NCBI GenBank assembly: GCA_031422315.1
Contig: JANOQN010000054.1
Span: 81,656 to 145,655 of the forward strand
DNA: 64,000 nucleotides
Reading direction: 5' to 3'
Source of the DNA: JANNYA01 sp031422315
Lineage (GTDB): Bacteria > Pseudomonadota > Gammaproteobacteria > Xanthomonadales > SZUA-5
The notes under the pieces were generated by a model that saw only the letters and a list, made by a program, of their open reading frames with translations, was not told the origin of the DNA and made no database searches. Both the position numbers and the translations under genes were made by a program. Position 1 is the stretch's first letter, and each line of letters begins with the position of its first letter. Below, in pieces: positions 8,356 to 17,686 of the stretch.

Positions 8356-11028
8356 ATGCGCCTTTTAAGCCATGTTGCGTTTCTAGTACTCAACCTGTTG
8401 TTTGCAATAAGCCCAACACATGCCGCGTTGGAGTTCGAAGATCGCAAACCTATCAATTCCGGTATGTGGTTTGACCCCAGCCGCAGCGGCGAAGGCTTTG
8501 AGCTGCGCGCGGTGCGCGGCGAAGTGTTTATTGTATGGTTCGCTTACGATGATGCCGGAAAGCCCATCTGGTATGCCGCGCAAGGCGAGCTGAAAACCGG
8601 CCTTGAGGTGCGCTACGCACTGCAAAAATATAGCTTTCAAAATGGCCGCGCTAGCGCGCAATTGGCCGGTGAGTTGGTTTTTAAGAATGTGACCAGCACG
8701 CGTATTGATTTGAGTTTTACGCTCGGCACTGCTACTGGCAGACGCACGTTATTGCAGCTCGAGCCAAGCGCCAACGCGGCTGAAATTGACCACAGCGGGC
8801 AATGGTATCAGCCGGGTAAAAGCGGCTACGGGCTGGGTTTGAGTGAGTCAGAAAATGCCGGCATGGCCGCACTTTATCTATACGATAAAAACGGTACGCC
8901 CACTTGGCTATTTGGCGGGCAAACCGAGCCTAAATCCTCAGTCTACGAGCTTATCTACTATACCGGCAGTTGCCCAAGTTGCGCGTACGCGCGGCCTAGT
9001 GTGCGTGCTGGCGGCCGATTGACACTTGAGTTCCCAAACCCTGATCAACTGATTGCTAGCATTCAAGCGCCCGATGCGGGCGCAGAGTTCCAGCTCACAC
9101 GGGTACCACTGACCCGATTAACACCTGGAGCAGGCGCGCTGGCCGCGAATCGTTCATTGGTTGCTGCGCTTGATGCAATCAGCTTGCAAAAGGAGCTGTT
9201 TGAAGCTTCAAAAACCGTATTTCCGACAAATCAATCTGGCGTTCAATTTTCTGCCGCCCCGCCAAGCGCAACTGCAAGGTTCTCAACGCCAAACTTGATC
9301 GCGCAAAATGTTGACGAAGCGATTAGCCTGCGCACCGATGGCGAATTTGTCTACGCCATCAACGCCGCGCAAACCGCAGTGCGTGTGTTGCAATATCAAT
9401 CTGGCACGTTGGTATTTCAGCGCGAAATTAGTTTGCAAGCACCCATTGCACGCCCCGCAGCGCCCGGGCAAGCCGTAATCGCGCCGCGAATTAGCTCGGA
9501 CATAAGCGGCATTGTTTTGCATCAAGACGACATCATCGTCAGCCGAGGCTCTATCACGAATAGCTACCCAACGGGTGTAGTTTCGTTCTTGCCACCGCCC
9601 GGCATTTTTCAAAATGGCCGCACGCTAGTTGAACTCACCAAAAAAACTGGCACCGCTCCCGTGCGCTCGGTAGAAATTGAAGGCGTGCTCATGGCGACTC
9701 GGAAGATTGACAACCAACTTTACGTATTGACCCGTTCGACTATTAACGCTTATCAAGGCTTGACTGGTACACCGCAAGAGCGCATTACCCAAGTTCAAGC
9801 CATGCCGGTGGAGAAATTCCTGCCTAGCATTTGGATTAACGGTGTGGCCCAGCCCGCACTGGGTGCGCCGAACGTTTACTCGCCGCCAGTCGGCGTGCCG
9901 CCCGGCAACCAATACATAGTGCTAACTCAAATTGATCTGGACAAACCACTAGCAGCGCCCGGCACGATAAAATCCACCGCTGTTTTAGGCCAGCTGACCA
10001 GTTTTTACTTCTCCGAGCGCTATTTAACCATCGCTACCAACCGTTTCCATTTTGGCAGCGCGGCATTTGAAGAATTCAAAACGCTAGCGCGGCCCTACTC
10101 AACTGAGCTGCACCGCTTCGCGCTCAAATCCAGCGGTGTTGAATACCTCGCAACCGGTTCTGTGGACGGTGTTCTAGATTTAAGCGCTGACCGCGCCGCG
10201 CAGCGTTTTGGCGAAAAGCTAGACGAACTGCGTGTTATGACAACCGCAAATGGGCAGCCACGCACGGCAAACAACAGCCCCAATCGTCTCAGCATTATGG
10301 TTCCCTCAGCTAGCGCGCCCAATTTGCTCAAAACTTTGTCAACGCTGCCCAATGCCGCACAACCCGCGCCGATTGGCAAACCGGGTGAATCTTTATTTGG
10401 CACTCGCTTTGTCGGGGATCGCTTATATGCCGTAACGTTTTTGCGCACCGATCCGCTCTATGTGATTGATCTGAGCGATTCCGCCATGCCTAAAATAGCC
10501 GCTGAGCTTGAAATTCCTGGGTTTTCCAACTATTTGTACCCGGTCGGCAGCAACTATTTATTGGGCGTCGGTAATGACGCGCAGCAAGTCGGGCAAGTCA
10601 CCCAAATCGGCGGCTTGCAGCTCAGTTTGTTTGATGTGTCAAACGCTAGCCGCCCGAATCGGGTTTCCAATATTATTCTTGGCGGTGCTGGTAGCTACAG
10701 CGCATTGTTTAGCTCGCACCTTGCACTCAGCGCAATCAGTATTGATGCCAATCAAACGCACTTTTCGCTACCCGCGGCGATTAACTTTAGCGACACCAGT
10801 CAAAACTACAGCGGATTGCTACAGCTTGAAATTAGCCATGGCAGCAACCCTAGCATGACGCTAAACACGCCACTCAAGCCCAGCCACGCCGATACTGCAC
10901 AGGGCGCGGCAGCGACGAACGCGGCAAGATCAAGCGCCCGCGGCCTTTATCTACGTGATTTGCGGGTGTATCTTGAAAACGGGCGAATTTGGTACCAGCG
11001 CGGTGATCAAGTGTTTGGGCCGCTGTAG
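8356..11028 (+). CDS. Secreted beta-propeller protein with N-terminal SGxW repeats
   Basis: An 890-residue exported protein with a signal peptide ending near THAAL. Residues 30-250 hold two related modules: one begins SGMWFDPSRSGEGFEL and continues to a GKPIWY segment, the next begins SGQWYQPGKSGYGLGL and continues to GTPTWLFGG. From about residue 300 on, the phrase NVDEAISLRTDGEFVYAI and later blades resemble the Beta_propel family (PF09826), whose members are secreted proteins of unknown role. A single CxxC pair (SCPSC) may form a disulfide. The gene stands alone, divergent from the WecA-like gene. Extracellular binding or adhesion is a guess. Confidence 0.7.
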   Translation: MRLLSHVAFLVLNLLFAISPTHAALEFEDRKPINSGMWFDPSRSGEGFELRAVRGEVFIVWFAYDDAGKPIWYAAQGELKTGLEVRYALQKYSFQNGRASAQLAGELVFKNVTSTRIDLSFTLGTATGRRTLLQLEPSANAAEIDHSGQWYQPGKSGYGLGLSESENAGMAALYLYDKNGTPTWLFGGQTEPKSSVYELIYYTGSCPSCAYARPSVRAGGRLTLEFPNPDQLIASIQAPDAGAEFQLTRVPLTRLTPGAGALAANRSLVAALDAISLQKELFEASKTVFPTNQSGVQFSAAPPSATARFSTPNLIAQNVDEAISLRTDGEFVYAINAAQTAVRVLQYQSGTLVFQREISLQAPIARPAAPGQAVIAPRISSDISGIVLHQDDIIVSRGSITNSYPTGVVSFLPPPGIFQNGRTLVELTKKTGTAPVRSVEIEGVLMATRKIDNQLYVLTRSTINAYQGLTGTPQERITQVQAMPVEKFLPSIWINGVAQPALGAPNVYSPPVGVPPGNQYIVLTQIDLDKPLAAPGTIKSTAVLGQLTSFYFSERYLTIATNRFHFGSAAFEEFKTLARPYSTELHRFALKSSGVEYLATGSVDGVLDLSADRAAQRFGEKLDELRVMTTANGQPRTANNSPNRLSIMVPSASAPNLLKTLSTLPNAAQPAPIGKPGESLFGTRFVGDRLYAVTFLRTDPLYVIDLSDSAMPKIAAELEIPGFSNYLYPVGSNYLLGVGNDAQQVGQVTQIGGLQLSLFDVSNASRPNRVSNIILGGAGSYSALFSSHLALSAISIDANQTHFSLPAAINFSDTSQNYSGLLQLEISHGSNPSMTLNTPLKPSHADTAQGAAATNAARSSARGLYLRDLRVYLENGRIWYQRGDQVFGPL

Positions 11029-11222
11029 CCTCGGTTTGAGGCAAGCGGCCGCTGTGCAAATTTCGCATTAAATTTGCATTAAGGACGTTGACTTAACCTA
11101 GCCGCACACGCCGTGCTCGTAACACGCCTTAAGTGCCATCGACCACACCTGTGCCTAGCCACTTAGGGCTATGATTCTGGCCCCTCGGCGCGCTTCGCGC
11201 CTTGGTTTTCGGAAATTGCGGC

Positions 11223-14200
11223 ATGCTGAGTCAAGAATCACTTCAATACGCGCTAAAGCTGGGCCAATGGCTGCAAGAATACGCCTGGGAAGCGCGCTTT
11301 GATGCCAGAGCTTTGGATGCAGGCGAGCGCTTAGTGCATGGGGTGGATCTGAAAAAAGTGCTGGTCGATCCGCGCGTGACGATCATTGAAGCGCGCGTCG
11401 ATTCTGAAAGCCTAAAACGCACCGCCTATCCTGCGGTGCTGAGCATCAACATGCTGCAATCCAAGCTGATCGGCCAGTGCGCTTGCCCACGCGGCGGCTG
11501 GTGTAAGCACTTGGCTGCGGTTATTTTAGCGCTGACGGAATTGGCGATTGAATCTGCCGAAAACCTCGAAAGTGCGCCCGTGCCTTCAGCAGCATCACCC
11601 GAAGCGCAGCAAAAGCGGCTGGAGCTTGATAATCTGCGCGATTGGCACGAATGGTTGAAAAACACGCAGCAACAAAAAGCTGCCGAGGCCGCTAGGCGTA
11701 ACCTGGTAAAGGTGGGCTATCGGCTTTCATTTGTCATTTCGCCGCACGGCGAATGCCTGCGCGTGAAAGCCATGGTGCAGGCGGTAAATTCAGCAGGCAT
11801 CGCGGGCCCGGCGCAGACTTTGCAGTGCCTGCGCGAATATGGCGGCGGCAGCTTGAAAGTTGAAGTCGCGGTGTTTGGGCTTTCAGAGGCAACTGAAGAC
11901 TTGCTGCGGCGGCTGTTCGTTTGTAAAGTGGTTAAGACCACCGAGCGCGAGCTCAGCGGCAGCATTGGCAACGTGATCTTGTTGGACTTACTGCAAGATC
12001 AGCGCTGCGTATTCGAAAAACCGGGCGGACAGCTGTTGCGGCTTGGTGAAACTCGCAATGCTGATTTGGATTGGATCATGCAGCCGAACGGCACGCTCAA
12101 GCTAAGCCTGATCGGACTGACCGGCGTAAGCGTGCTGGTGCTGCGCTCGCTGTGGTATTTGGATATCGAGCAGGGCACGATAGGCAAAATTGAAGGCGTG
12201 GAAGCCTCGGCCTATCACGCTACGTTGTCAGTGCCGGAGCTGTTGCCGAATAACGCCGTGGCGATCACGCGCCAGCTGCGTGAGCTGCATGTGCTGGAAG
12301 GCTTGAAGATGCCGGTTGAGCTGCAAGAAACCATAATAACCGGCGAGTTTAGCCCGAAGATGACGCTGGTGCCGGTTAGCTCGCGCAAGAAAAATCAGCA
12401 AGACTGGCTCGGTGTTTTGCTGTTTGACTATGGACTTGCGAGCGCCAATTCGGACTATGCGCCGACGCTCAGCGTGGTGCAGGGTAGCCGATTAACGACC
12501 ATTCAACGCGACACCGACGGCGAACGCGCCACCACGCTAGCGCTGCGGGAAATGGGCTGCATTGAAATCGGCAAAAATATTGATTTTTGGCAAATTCCAG
12601 ATCGCTTTGCGGATCATTGGGCCGCCAGCGCCAGCAGCTACGATTTGCACATTGCCGCCGATGACTGGCTTAAACGTATAGAGGAAATCCGCGCGCTCGG
12701 CATTGCGCTGGACATTCCAGAAGCATTCCCGCTCGAGCTTTTGCAGGCCGCGCCGGAATGGGTGACGCAAATCAGCGAACAATCCGGCGGGCGCTGGTTT
12801 GATTTGGAACTAGGCATTGATATTGGCGGGGAAACCATCTCCTTGCTGCCGATTATTGTCAAAGCATTAGCGAGCCGCGAATTCAGCATGCAGGCCGGTG
12901 CAAACGAGCCAAGCGATGCCACCTGGATTGCTAAAATTGATGACAAGCGCCGCATTGCCCTGCCACGCGCGCGGGTGCGGGAATTTTGTGCACCTATTTT
13001 AGAATGGCTGGAAACGCTGTCGGGTAATTCCGTGCGCCTGCCGATGCTGCGCGCCAGCGTATTGAACGAATTTGGCGCGAGTGCTTTTGCCGTCAAAAGC
13101 TCTGAAACCATGCGCCGACTTGCCAGTGCCATGCGCGGCGAGCGCAGCAATGAAGCGATTGCCGCGCCGCTCGCGCTTAATGCTGAGCTGCGCGACTATC
13201 AGCGTGAAGGCATTCACTGGCTGGATTTTCTGGCCGAACATGGGCTCGGGGGCTTGTTAGCGGACGACATGGGCCTAGGTAAAACCATCCAAATTTTGGC
13301 GCACGTGTTGCATGAAAAGCAGATTGGCCGCGCCAAACTTCCCACGCTAATCGTCATGCCGACCAGTCTGGTACCGAACTGGCAAGCCGAGGCCGCGCGC
13401 TTTGCCCCGAGCTTAACAACGCTGACCCTGCACGGCAGCCAGCGGCACAGCCAATTTATGCAAATTCCTGAGCATGATTTGATCTTTACCACCTACGCAT
13501 TATTGTTTAGAGATGAAAGTGAGCTCGCTAACTACCCGTTCGAGCTGGCGGTATTTGATGAAGCGCAGGCGCTGAAAAATGCCAGTGCAAAATCGGCCAT
13601 TGCCGCACGCAATATCAACGCGCGCCGCCGCATCGCCATGACCGGCACGCCGATTGAAAACCACCTGGGCGAGCTGTGGTCGCAAACTGATTTGGTGCTG
13701 CCCGGCCTGTTTGGCTCCCGCAAATCCTTCACTAGCAACTTTCGCAGCCCGATTGAAAAGCTGGCCGACCGACCCGCGCAACAGCGCCTGAGCGCAAGGC
13801 TGAAACCCTTCATGCTGCGCCGCACGAAAAAAGAAGTAGCGCACGAATTGCCCGCGAAAACCGAAATCCTGCGCCGCATTGCTATCGATGGCCCGCAGCG
13901 CCAGCTCTATGAAACACTGCGCCTGGCCATGCACGATAAAGTCCGCAACGCGATTCAAGCGCGCGGCTTGGCTAGCTCGTCGATTGTGGTATTGGATGCG
14001 TTGCTCAAACTGCGGCAAGTGTGCTGCGATCCATCGTTAGTCAAGCTCGGCAGCGCTGCCAAAGTGCGTACCAGCGCCAAGCGCGAATACCTGCTGGAAA
14101 TGGTCACCGAGCTTTTAGAAGAGGGCCGAAAAATCCTGGTTTTTTCGCAATTCACCGCAATGCTCGATTTAATCGAAGCGGATTTACGCGCCAGCAATAT

Positions 14201-14612
14201 TGACTTTGAACGCCTAGATGGCAGCACGGTTGATCGCGCTACGCCCGTCAAGCGCTTCCAAGCCGGCGAAGTGCCGATGATGCTGATCAGCTTAAAAGCT
14301 GGCGGTGTAGGTTTGAACTTAACCGCCGCCGACACCGTCATTCACTACGACCCGTGGTGGAATCCCGCCGTCGAAAATCAAGCCACCGACCGCGCACACC
14401 GCATCGGGCAAGACAAAGCCGTGTTCGTCTACAAACTTATTTGCACCGATACGGTAGAAGACAAAATCCTGGCCATGCAAGCGCAAAAAGCCAAACTAGC
14501 TGAAGCGATTTTGTCCGGCGGCAGCTCCAGCGCGCTCAAATTTGATGAGGCGAGTTTGGAGGAGTTGTTTGGGGAGTCGGTTGGGGAAGTGGTGGAGGAA
14601 GCGGAAGACTAG
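11223..14612 (+). CDS. SWIM zinc-finger SNF2-family helicase (HepA/RapA-like)
   Basis: A protein of about 1129 residues from the ATG at 11223, which has a GGAA site eight bases before it; a TTG at 11202 is also open. The N-terminus carries a SWIM zinc finger, Cys86-x-Cys88-x5-Cys94-x-His96. The C-terminal 500 residues are a two-lobed SNF2 ATPase: Walker A DDMGLGKT near residue 680, DEAQ box near 780, and motif VI QATDRAHRIGQ near 1053. SNF2 proteins translocate on double-stranded DNA to remodel protein-DNA or polymerase complexes. Its bacterial target is unknown. It is monocistronic, and the intron remnant starts directly behind its stop codon. Confidence 0.9.
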   Translation: MLSQESLQYALKLGQWLQEYAWEARFDARALDAGERLVHGVDLKKVLVDPRVTIIEARVDSESLKRTAYPAVLSINMLQSKLIGQCACPRGGWCKHLAAVILALTELAIESAENLESAPVPSAASPEAQQKRLELDNLRDWHEWLKNTQQQKAAEAARRNLVKVGYRLSFVISPHGECLRVKAMVQAVNSAGIAGPAQTLQCLREYGGGSLKVEVAVFGLSEATEDLLRRLFVCKVVKTTERELSGSIGNVILLDLLQDQRCVFEKPGGQLLRLGETRNADLDWIMQPNGTLKLSLIGLTGVSVLVLRSLWYLDIEQGTIGKIEGVEASAYHATLSVPELLPNNAVAITRQLRELHVLEGLKMPVELQETIITGEFSPKMTLVPVSSRKKNQQDWLGVLLFDYGLASANSDYAPTLSVVQGSRLTTIQRDTDGERATTLALREMGCIEIGKNIDFWQIPDRFADHWAASASSYDLHIAADDWLKRIEEIRALGIALDIPEAFPLELLQAAPEWVTQISEQSGGRWFDLELGIDIGGETISLLPIIVKALASREFSMQAGANEPSDATWIAKIDDKRRIALPRARVREFCAPILEWLETLSGNSVRLPMLRASVLNEFGASAFAVKSSETMRRLASAMRGERSNEAIAAPLALNAELRDYQREGIHWLDFLAEHGLGGLLADDMGLGKTIQILAHVLHEKQIGRAKLPTLIVMPTSLVPNWQAEAARFAPSLTTLTLHGSQRHSQFMQIPEHDLIFTTYALLFRDESELANYPFELAVFDEAQALKNASAKSAIAARNINARRRIAMTGTPIENHLGELWSQTDLVLPGLFGSRKSFTSNFRSPIEKLADRPAQQRLSARLKPFMLRRTKKEVAHELPAKTEILRRIAIDGPQRQLYETLRLAMHDKVRNAIQARGLASSSIVVLDALLKLRQVCCDPSLVKLGSAAKVRTSAKREYLLEMVTELLEEGRKILVFSQFTAMLDLIEADLRASNIDFERLDGSTVDRATPVKRFQAGEVPMMLISLKAGGVGLNLTAADTVIHYDPWWNPAVENQATDRAHRIGQDKAVFVYKLICTDTVEDKILAMQAQKAKLAEAILSGGSSSALKFDEASLEELFGESVGEVVEEAED

Positions 14613-14865
14613 CGGCTGCGCGCGCGCTTTTCATCTTTTTCGCGCACAATCGGGAAGGTCGAAAGCACTCCCGTACAGGATTTGTGACCGCTCGCCTTAA
14701 TCAGCACCGCCTTATATCCAGTTCTTGTCCACGCACGCTTGACCCCAGCGCTGCGCTTGTCGCCACGATTTGTCGCCTCCTCGCAGTTGCCCTTCACTTC
14801 GTACGCTGTGGTCAGCTTACGAGAGGACTTTCACCTCCTAGAGTGCGCCCATGCTGGGCGCACAC
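14613..14865 (-). mobile_element. Truncated group II intron, 5' domain I fragment
   Basis: Read on the minus strand, the segment begins GTGCGCCCAGCATGGGCGC, a perfect 9-bp hairpin, then GGAGGTGAAAGTCC, then GGGCAACTGCGAGGAG and AAGGCGAGCGGTCAC. These resemble bacterial group II intron 5' ends from memory of the class; no alignment was run. The 5' boundary lies immediately after the T-run of the pnp terminator, matching the habit of group IIC introns of inserting behind intrinsic terminators. The remnant stops at the helicase 3' end; no reverse transcriptase gene or domain V is present, so it cannot splice or move alone. This also accounts for the 314-bp gap without a gene. Confidence 0.65.
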
Positions 14866-14893
14866 AAAAAACCCCGCTTTCGCAGGGTTTTTT
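14866..14893 (-). terminator. Rho-independent terminator of pnp
   Basis: On the minus strand: an A-run, CCCTGC, loop GAAA, GCGGGG, then TTTTTT. It sits 34 bases behind the pnp stop. The group II intron fragment follows directly after the T-run. Confidence 0.85.
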
Positions 14894-14926
14894 GTTGTTC
14901 GGTAGTAAACCAGACGTCAAAGCAAA

Positions 14927-17008
14927 CTAAGCGCCCGCCTCAACATCTTTCATCGACAGCCGGATACGGCCTTGTTTGTCGACTTCGAGAACTTTGACTT
15001 TAACGATATCGCCTTCTTTGAGCTTGTCGGATACTTTTTCGACGCGCTCGGCGCTGATCTGGCTGATATGCACCAAGCCGTCCTTGCCGGGTAGGATTGA
15101 GACGAACGCGCCGAAGTCCATCAGCTTGACGACTTTGCCTTCGTAAACGCGGCCGGGTTCAACGTCGGAAACAATCGATTCGATACGCGAGCGTGCGGCT
15201 TCGGCGGCAATGCCGCTGGTGGCTGCAATCGTGATCGTGCCATCGTCTTGAATGTCGATCGTGGTTCCAGTTTCTTTCGTAATCGCTTGAATCACGCTGC
15301 CACCTTTGCCAATCACTTCGCGGATCTTGTCGGGGTGAATCTTCATTTGATACAGGCGTGGCGCGTAAGCGCTCATGTCGGATCGCGGCGTGCTTAGCAC
15401 TTTCGCCATTTCGCCCAAAATGTGCAGTCGGCCGGTCTTGGCTTGGTCGAGCGCGACTTTCATGATTTCTTCGGTAATGCCGTCGATCTTAATATCCATT
15501 TGCAAAGCAGTGATACCTGCAGCGGAACCGGCGACTTTGAAATCCATATCCCCTAAATGATCTTCATCACCCAAGATATCGGACAGCACGGCATATCGGC
15601 TGCCTTCTTTGATCAAACCCATGGCAATGCCGGCTACCGGTGCTTTGATCGGCACGCCTGCGTCCATGAGTGCGAGCGAGCTGCCGCACACCGATGCCAT
15701 CGACGAGCTGCCGTTGGATTCGGTAATTTCCGAAACCAAGCGAATCACGTATGGGAAGTCTTCTTGGCTTGGCAAAATCGCCTGCACGCCGCGCTTGGCT
15801 AAGCGGCCATGGCCGATTTCGCGGCGCTTTGGGCCTGACATCATGCCGGTTTCGCCAACCGAATACGGCGGGAAGTTGTAGTGCAGCATGAAGGTTTCTT
15901 TGTGTTCGCCTTCTACCGCGTCGATCAGCTGGGAATCTTTGCCGGTGCCGAGCGTGAGCGTCACGATCGCTTGGGTTTCGCCGCGCGTGAACAAGGCAGA
16001 GCCGTGCGTGCGTGGAAGTATGCCTGCGCGTACTGAAATAGCGCGAATGGTTTGATTGTCACGCCCGTCAATTCGCGCTTTGCCGCTTAAAATGCGCTCG
16101 CGCACGGTGGAGTACGACAGGTTTTCAAACGCCCGTGCGACGTCGGCATCAGCAAAGCCTTTGTCGACAATGGCGGCTTTGAGCTTGGATTTCGCAGATG
16201 ATAAAGCATCGCGGCGTGCGCCTTTGTCGGCCACGGTGTAAGCGTTGTCAAGTTCGGTTCCGACCGTAGCCTGCGCGATTTTGTCCAGTTCAGGCGTAGC
16301 CGCAAGGCCAGCCCAGTTGATTTTCTTGACGCCAGCTTCTGCGACTAGCTCATTGATTGCTTTGATGACGACCTGCTGCTGCTGGTGGCCAAACATGACT
16401 GCGCCGAGCATGACTTCTTCGCTCAAGCCATTGGCTTCCGATTCCACCATAAACACGGCTTGCTCGGTGCCAGCTACGACTAATTCTAGCTGGCTGGTTT
16501 TTAGCTCAGTGGCAGTCGGGTTTAAGATGTACTTGCCTTCAGCGTAGCCTACTTTTGCAGCACCAATCGGGCCTGCAAACGGTGCGCCGCTTAATGCAAG
16601 TGCGGCTGATGCGCCGATCAAAGCTGCGATATCTGCATCAACCTCAGGGTTTAACGACATCACGGTCGCGACGACTTGAATGTCGTTATAAAAACCTTCG
16701 GGAAATAGTGGGCGAATCGGGCGATCAATCAATCGGCTAATCAGCGTATCTTTTTCAGTCGGACGACCTTCGCGCTTGAAAAAGCCGCCTGGAATACGGC
16801 CGCCAGCATAGAATTTTTCTTGGTAGTGCACGCTTAAAGGCAGGAAATCTCGGCCTTCTTTGGCTTTGCGATCGCACACTGCGGTCACCAGCACCACGGT
16901 TTCATCAATGCTAATCAGCACTGCGCCGTCCGCCTGACGCGCAATCTCACCGGTTTCGATAGTGACTAATTTGCTGCCGTAATTGAATTGCTTAATAATT
17001 TTTGCCAC
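14927..17008 (-). CDS. pnp: Polynucleotide phosphorylase
   Basis: A 693-residue 3'-5' phosphorolytic exoribonuclease, part of the RNA degradosome in many proteobacteria. The start is the GTG at 17008, because AGGA lies nine bases upstream and homologues begin at the matching KIIKQFNYG; an ATG at 17056 is open but adds 16 unsupported residues. Domains in order: two RNase PH-like cores with a linker helix region, a KH domain with the GxxG loop (EVIGKGGSVIQ), and an S1 domain (GAFVSILPGKDGLVHIS). It lies downstream of rpsO in the usual order, separated by two hairpins that may act in processing and autoregulation. Confidence 0.97.
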   Translation of the reverse strand: MAKIIKQFNYGSKLVTIETGEIARQADGAVLISIDETVVLVTAVCDRKAKEGRDFLPLSVHYQEKFYAGGRIPGGFFKREGRPTEKDTLISRLIDRPIRPLFPEGFYNDIQVVATVMSLNPEVDADIAALIGASAALALSGAPFAGPIGAAKVGYAEGKYILNPTATELKTSQLELVVAGTEQAVFMVESEANGLSEEVMLGAVMFGHQQQQVVIKAINELVAEAGVKKINWAGLAATPELDKIAQATVGTELDNAYTVADKGARRDALSSAKSKLKAAIVDKGFADADVARAFENLSYSTVRERILSGKARIDGRDNQTIRAISVRAGILPRTHGSALFTRGETQAIVTLTLGTGKDSQLIDAVEGEHKETFMLHYNFPPYSVGETGMMSGPKRREIGHGRLAKRGVQAILPSQEDFPYVIRLVSEITESNGSSSMASVCGSSLALMDAGVPIKAPVAGIAMGLIKEGSRYAVLSDILGDEDHLGDMDFKVAGSAAGITALQMDIKIDGITEEIMKVALDQAKTGRLHILGEMAKVLSTPRSDMSAYAPRLYQMKIHPDKIREVIGKGGSVIQAITKETGTTIDIQDDGTITIAATSGIAAEAARSRIESIVSDVEPGRVYEGKVVKLMDFGAFVSILPGKDGLVHISQISAERVEKVSDKLKEGDIVKVKVLEVDKQGRIRLSMKDVEAGA

Positions 17009-17070
17009 TTGATAGCGTCCTTTTCTTATCTGTCTTTCCAAAATCCCAATGTACAACCCGATTTATTTAA

Positions 17071-17121
17071 CGTCGTTTCGAACCCGTTCGAAACGACGAA
17101 GGCCGGTTTTACCCGGCCTTC
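17071..17121 (-). promoter_or_regulatory. Twin hairpins between rpsO and pnp (terminator / leader structure)
   Basis: Two perfect inverted repeats stand back to back. One has 12-bp arms CGTCGTTTCGAA (17071-17082 and 17087-17098) around a 4-base loop; the other has 9-bp arms GAAGGCCGG (17098-17106 and 17113-17121). In E. coli a hairpin in the same place is cut by RNase III and used by PNPase to control its own mRNA. The same role is inferred here; partial termination after rpsO is an alternative. Confidence 0.7.
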
Positions 17122-17129
17122 TTATGGAC

Positions 17130-17399
17130 TTAGCGACGTAAGCCTAATTTTGCGACGATAGCTTTATAACGTGCGTCGTCCGTGCGCTTGAGATAGCCCA
17201 GCAGCTGGCGGCGCTGATTGACCATCTTGAGCAAGCCGCGACGGCTGTGATGATCTTTCTTGTGGCCTTGAAAATGCGGGCCGAGCTGTTCAATGCGCGC
17301 GGAGAGCAGGGCAATTTGAACTTCGGTCGAGCCGGTGTCGGTGGCGTTTTTGCCATGTGCGGTAATAATGGCGTTGGTTTGTTCTGCGGTTAAAGGCAT
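17130..17399 (-). CDS. rpsO: 30S ribosomal protein S15
   Basis: An 89-residue ribosomal protein that binds the 16S rRNA central domain early in 30S assembly. The start ATG at 17399 has AGGA six bases upstream; a longer open frame to 17507 is not protein S15. Signature stretches DTGSTEVQIALLSARI and HSRRGLLKMVNQRRQLLGYL are intact. Followed by pnp, as in most proteobacteria, although truB is not upstream here. Confidence 0.98.
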   Translation of the reverse strand: MPLTAEQTNAIITAHGKNATDTGSTEVQIALLSARIEQLGPHFQGHKKDHHSRRGLLKMVNQRRQLLGYLKRTDDARYKAIVAKLGLRR

Positions 17400-17533
17400 G
17401 TTAAATCCTAGGTGGCAAGTTGCGATAAAGCCCGTGCGGGTTATCCGTGTTGGGCTTATTGGGGTCACGCAGTTCCCAGTGTAGCGAGCCATCGCCAGAC
17501 CGAGCACTGCGTCAGGTGCTAAAAAAGCCCGCC

Positions 17534-17563
17534 ATTATGGCCCGCTGCGGTCGATTTCGGCAA
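17534..17563 (-). promoter_or_regulatory. Candidate promoter of rpsO-pnp
   Basis: On the minus strand TTGCCG (17558-17563) and CATAAT (17534-17539) are 18 bases apart, about 135 bases before the rpsO start. This leaves a long leader that could hold an S15-binding structure. By eye only. Confidence 0.4.
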
Positions 17564-17686
17564 CTTTACCGCTGTGTGTAAACGACGCTGTTCATGACTA
17601 AACACGACTAGAGAGGCAAACTTCGTTGAGGAAGCTCGCTTTTTCAACCTAGCACCCGCCTCACTTCCGTCAGCAAGGTATGGGAC

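Noticed and set aside
11188..11202. GGCGCGCTTCGCGCC hairpin just before the helicase start
   Set aside because: Looks like a terminator but lacks a proper T-run and would sit between promoter and gene; kept out of the feature list.
12638..13150. 170-codon minus-strand frame inside the SNF2 helicase gene
   Set aside because: Shadow of the helicase; low-complexity Ser/Arg composition and no ribosome site.
14609..14797. Small minus-strand protein behind pnp
   Set aside because: The sequence is better explained as intron RNA (domain I phrases); the frame has no start context.
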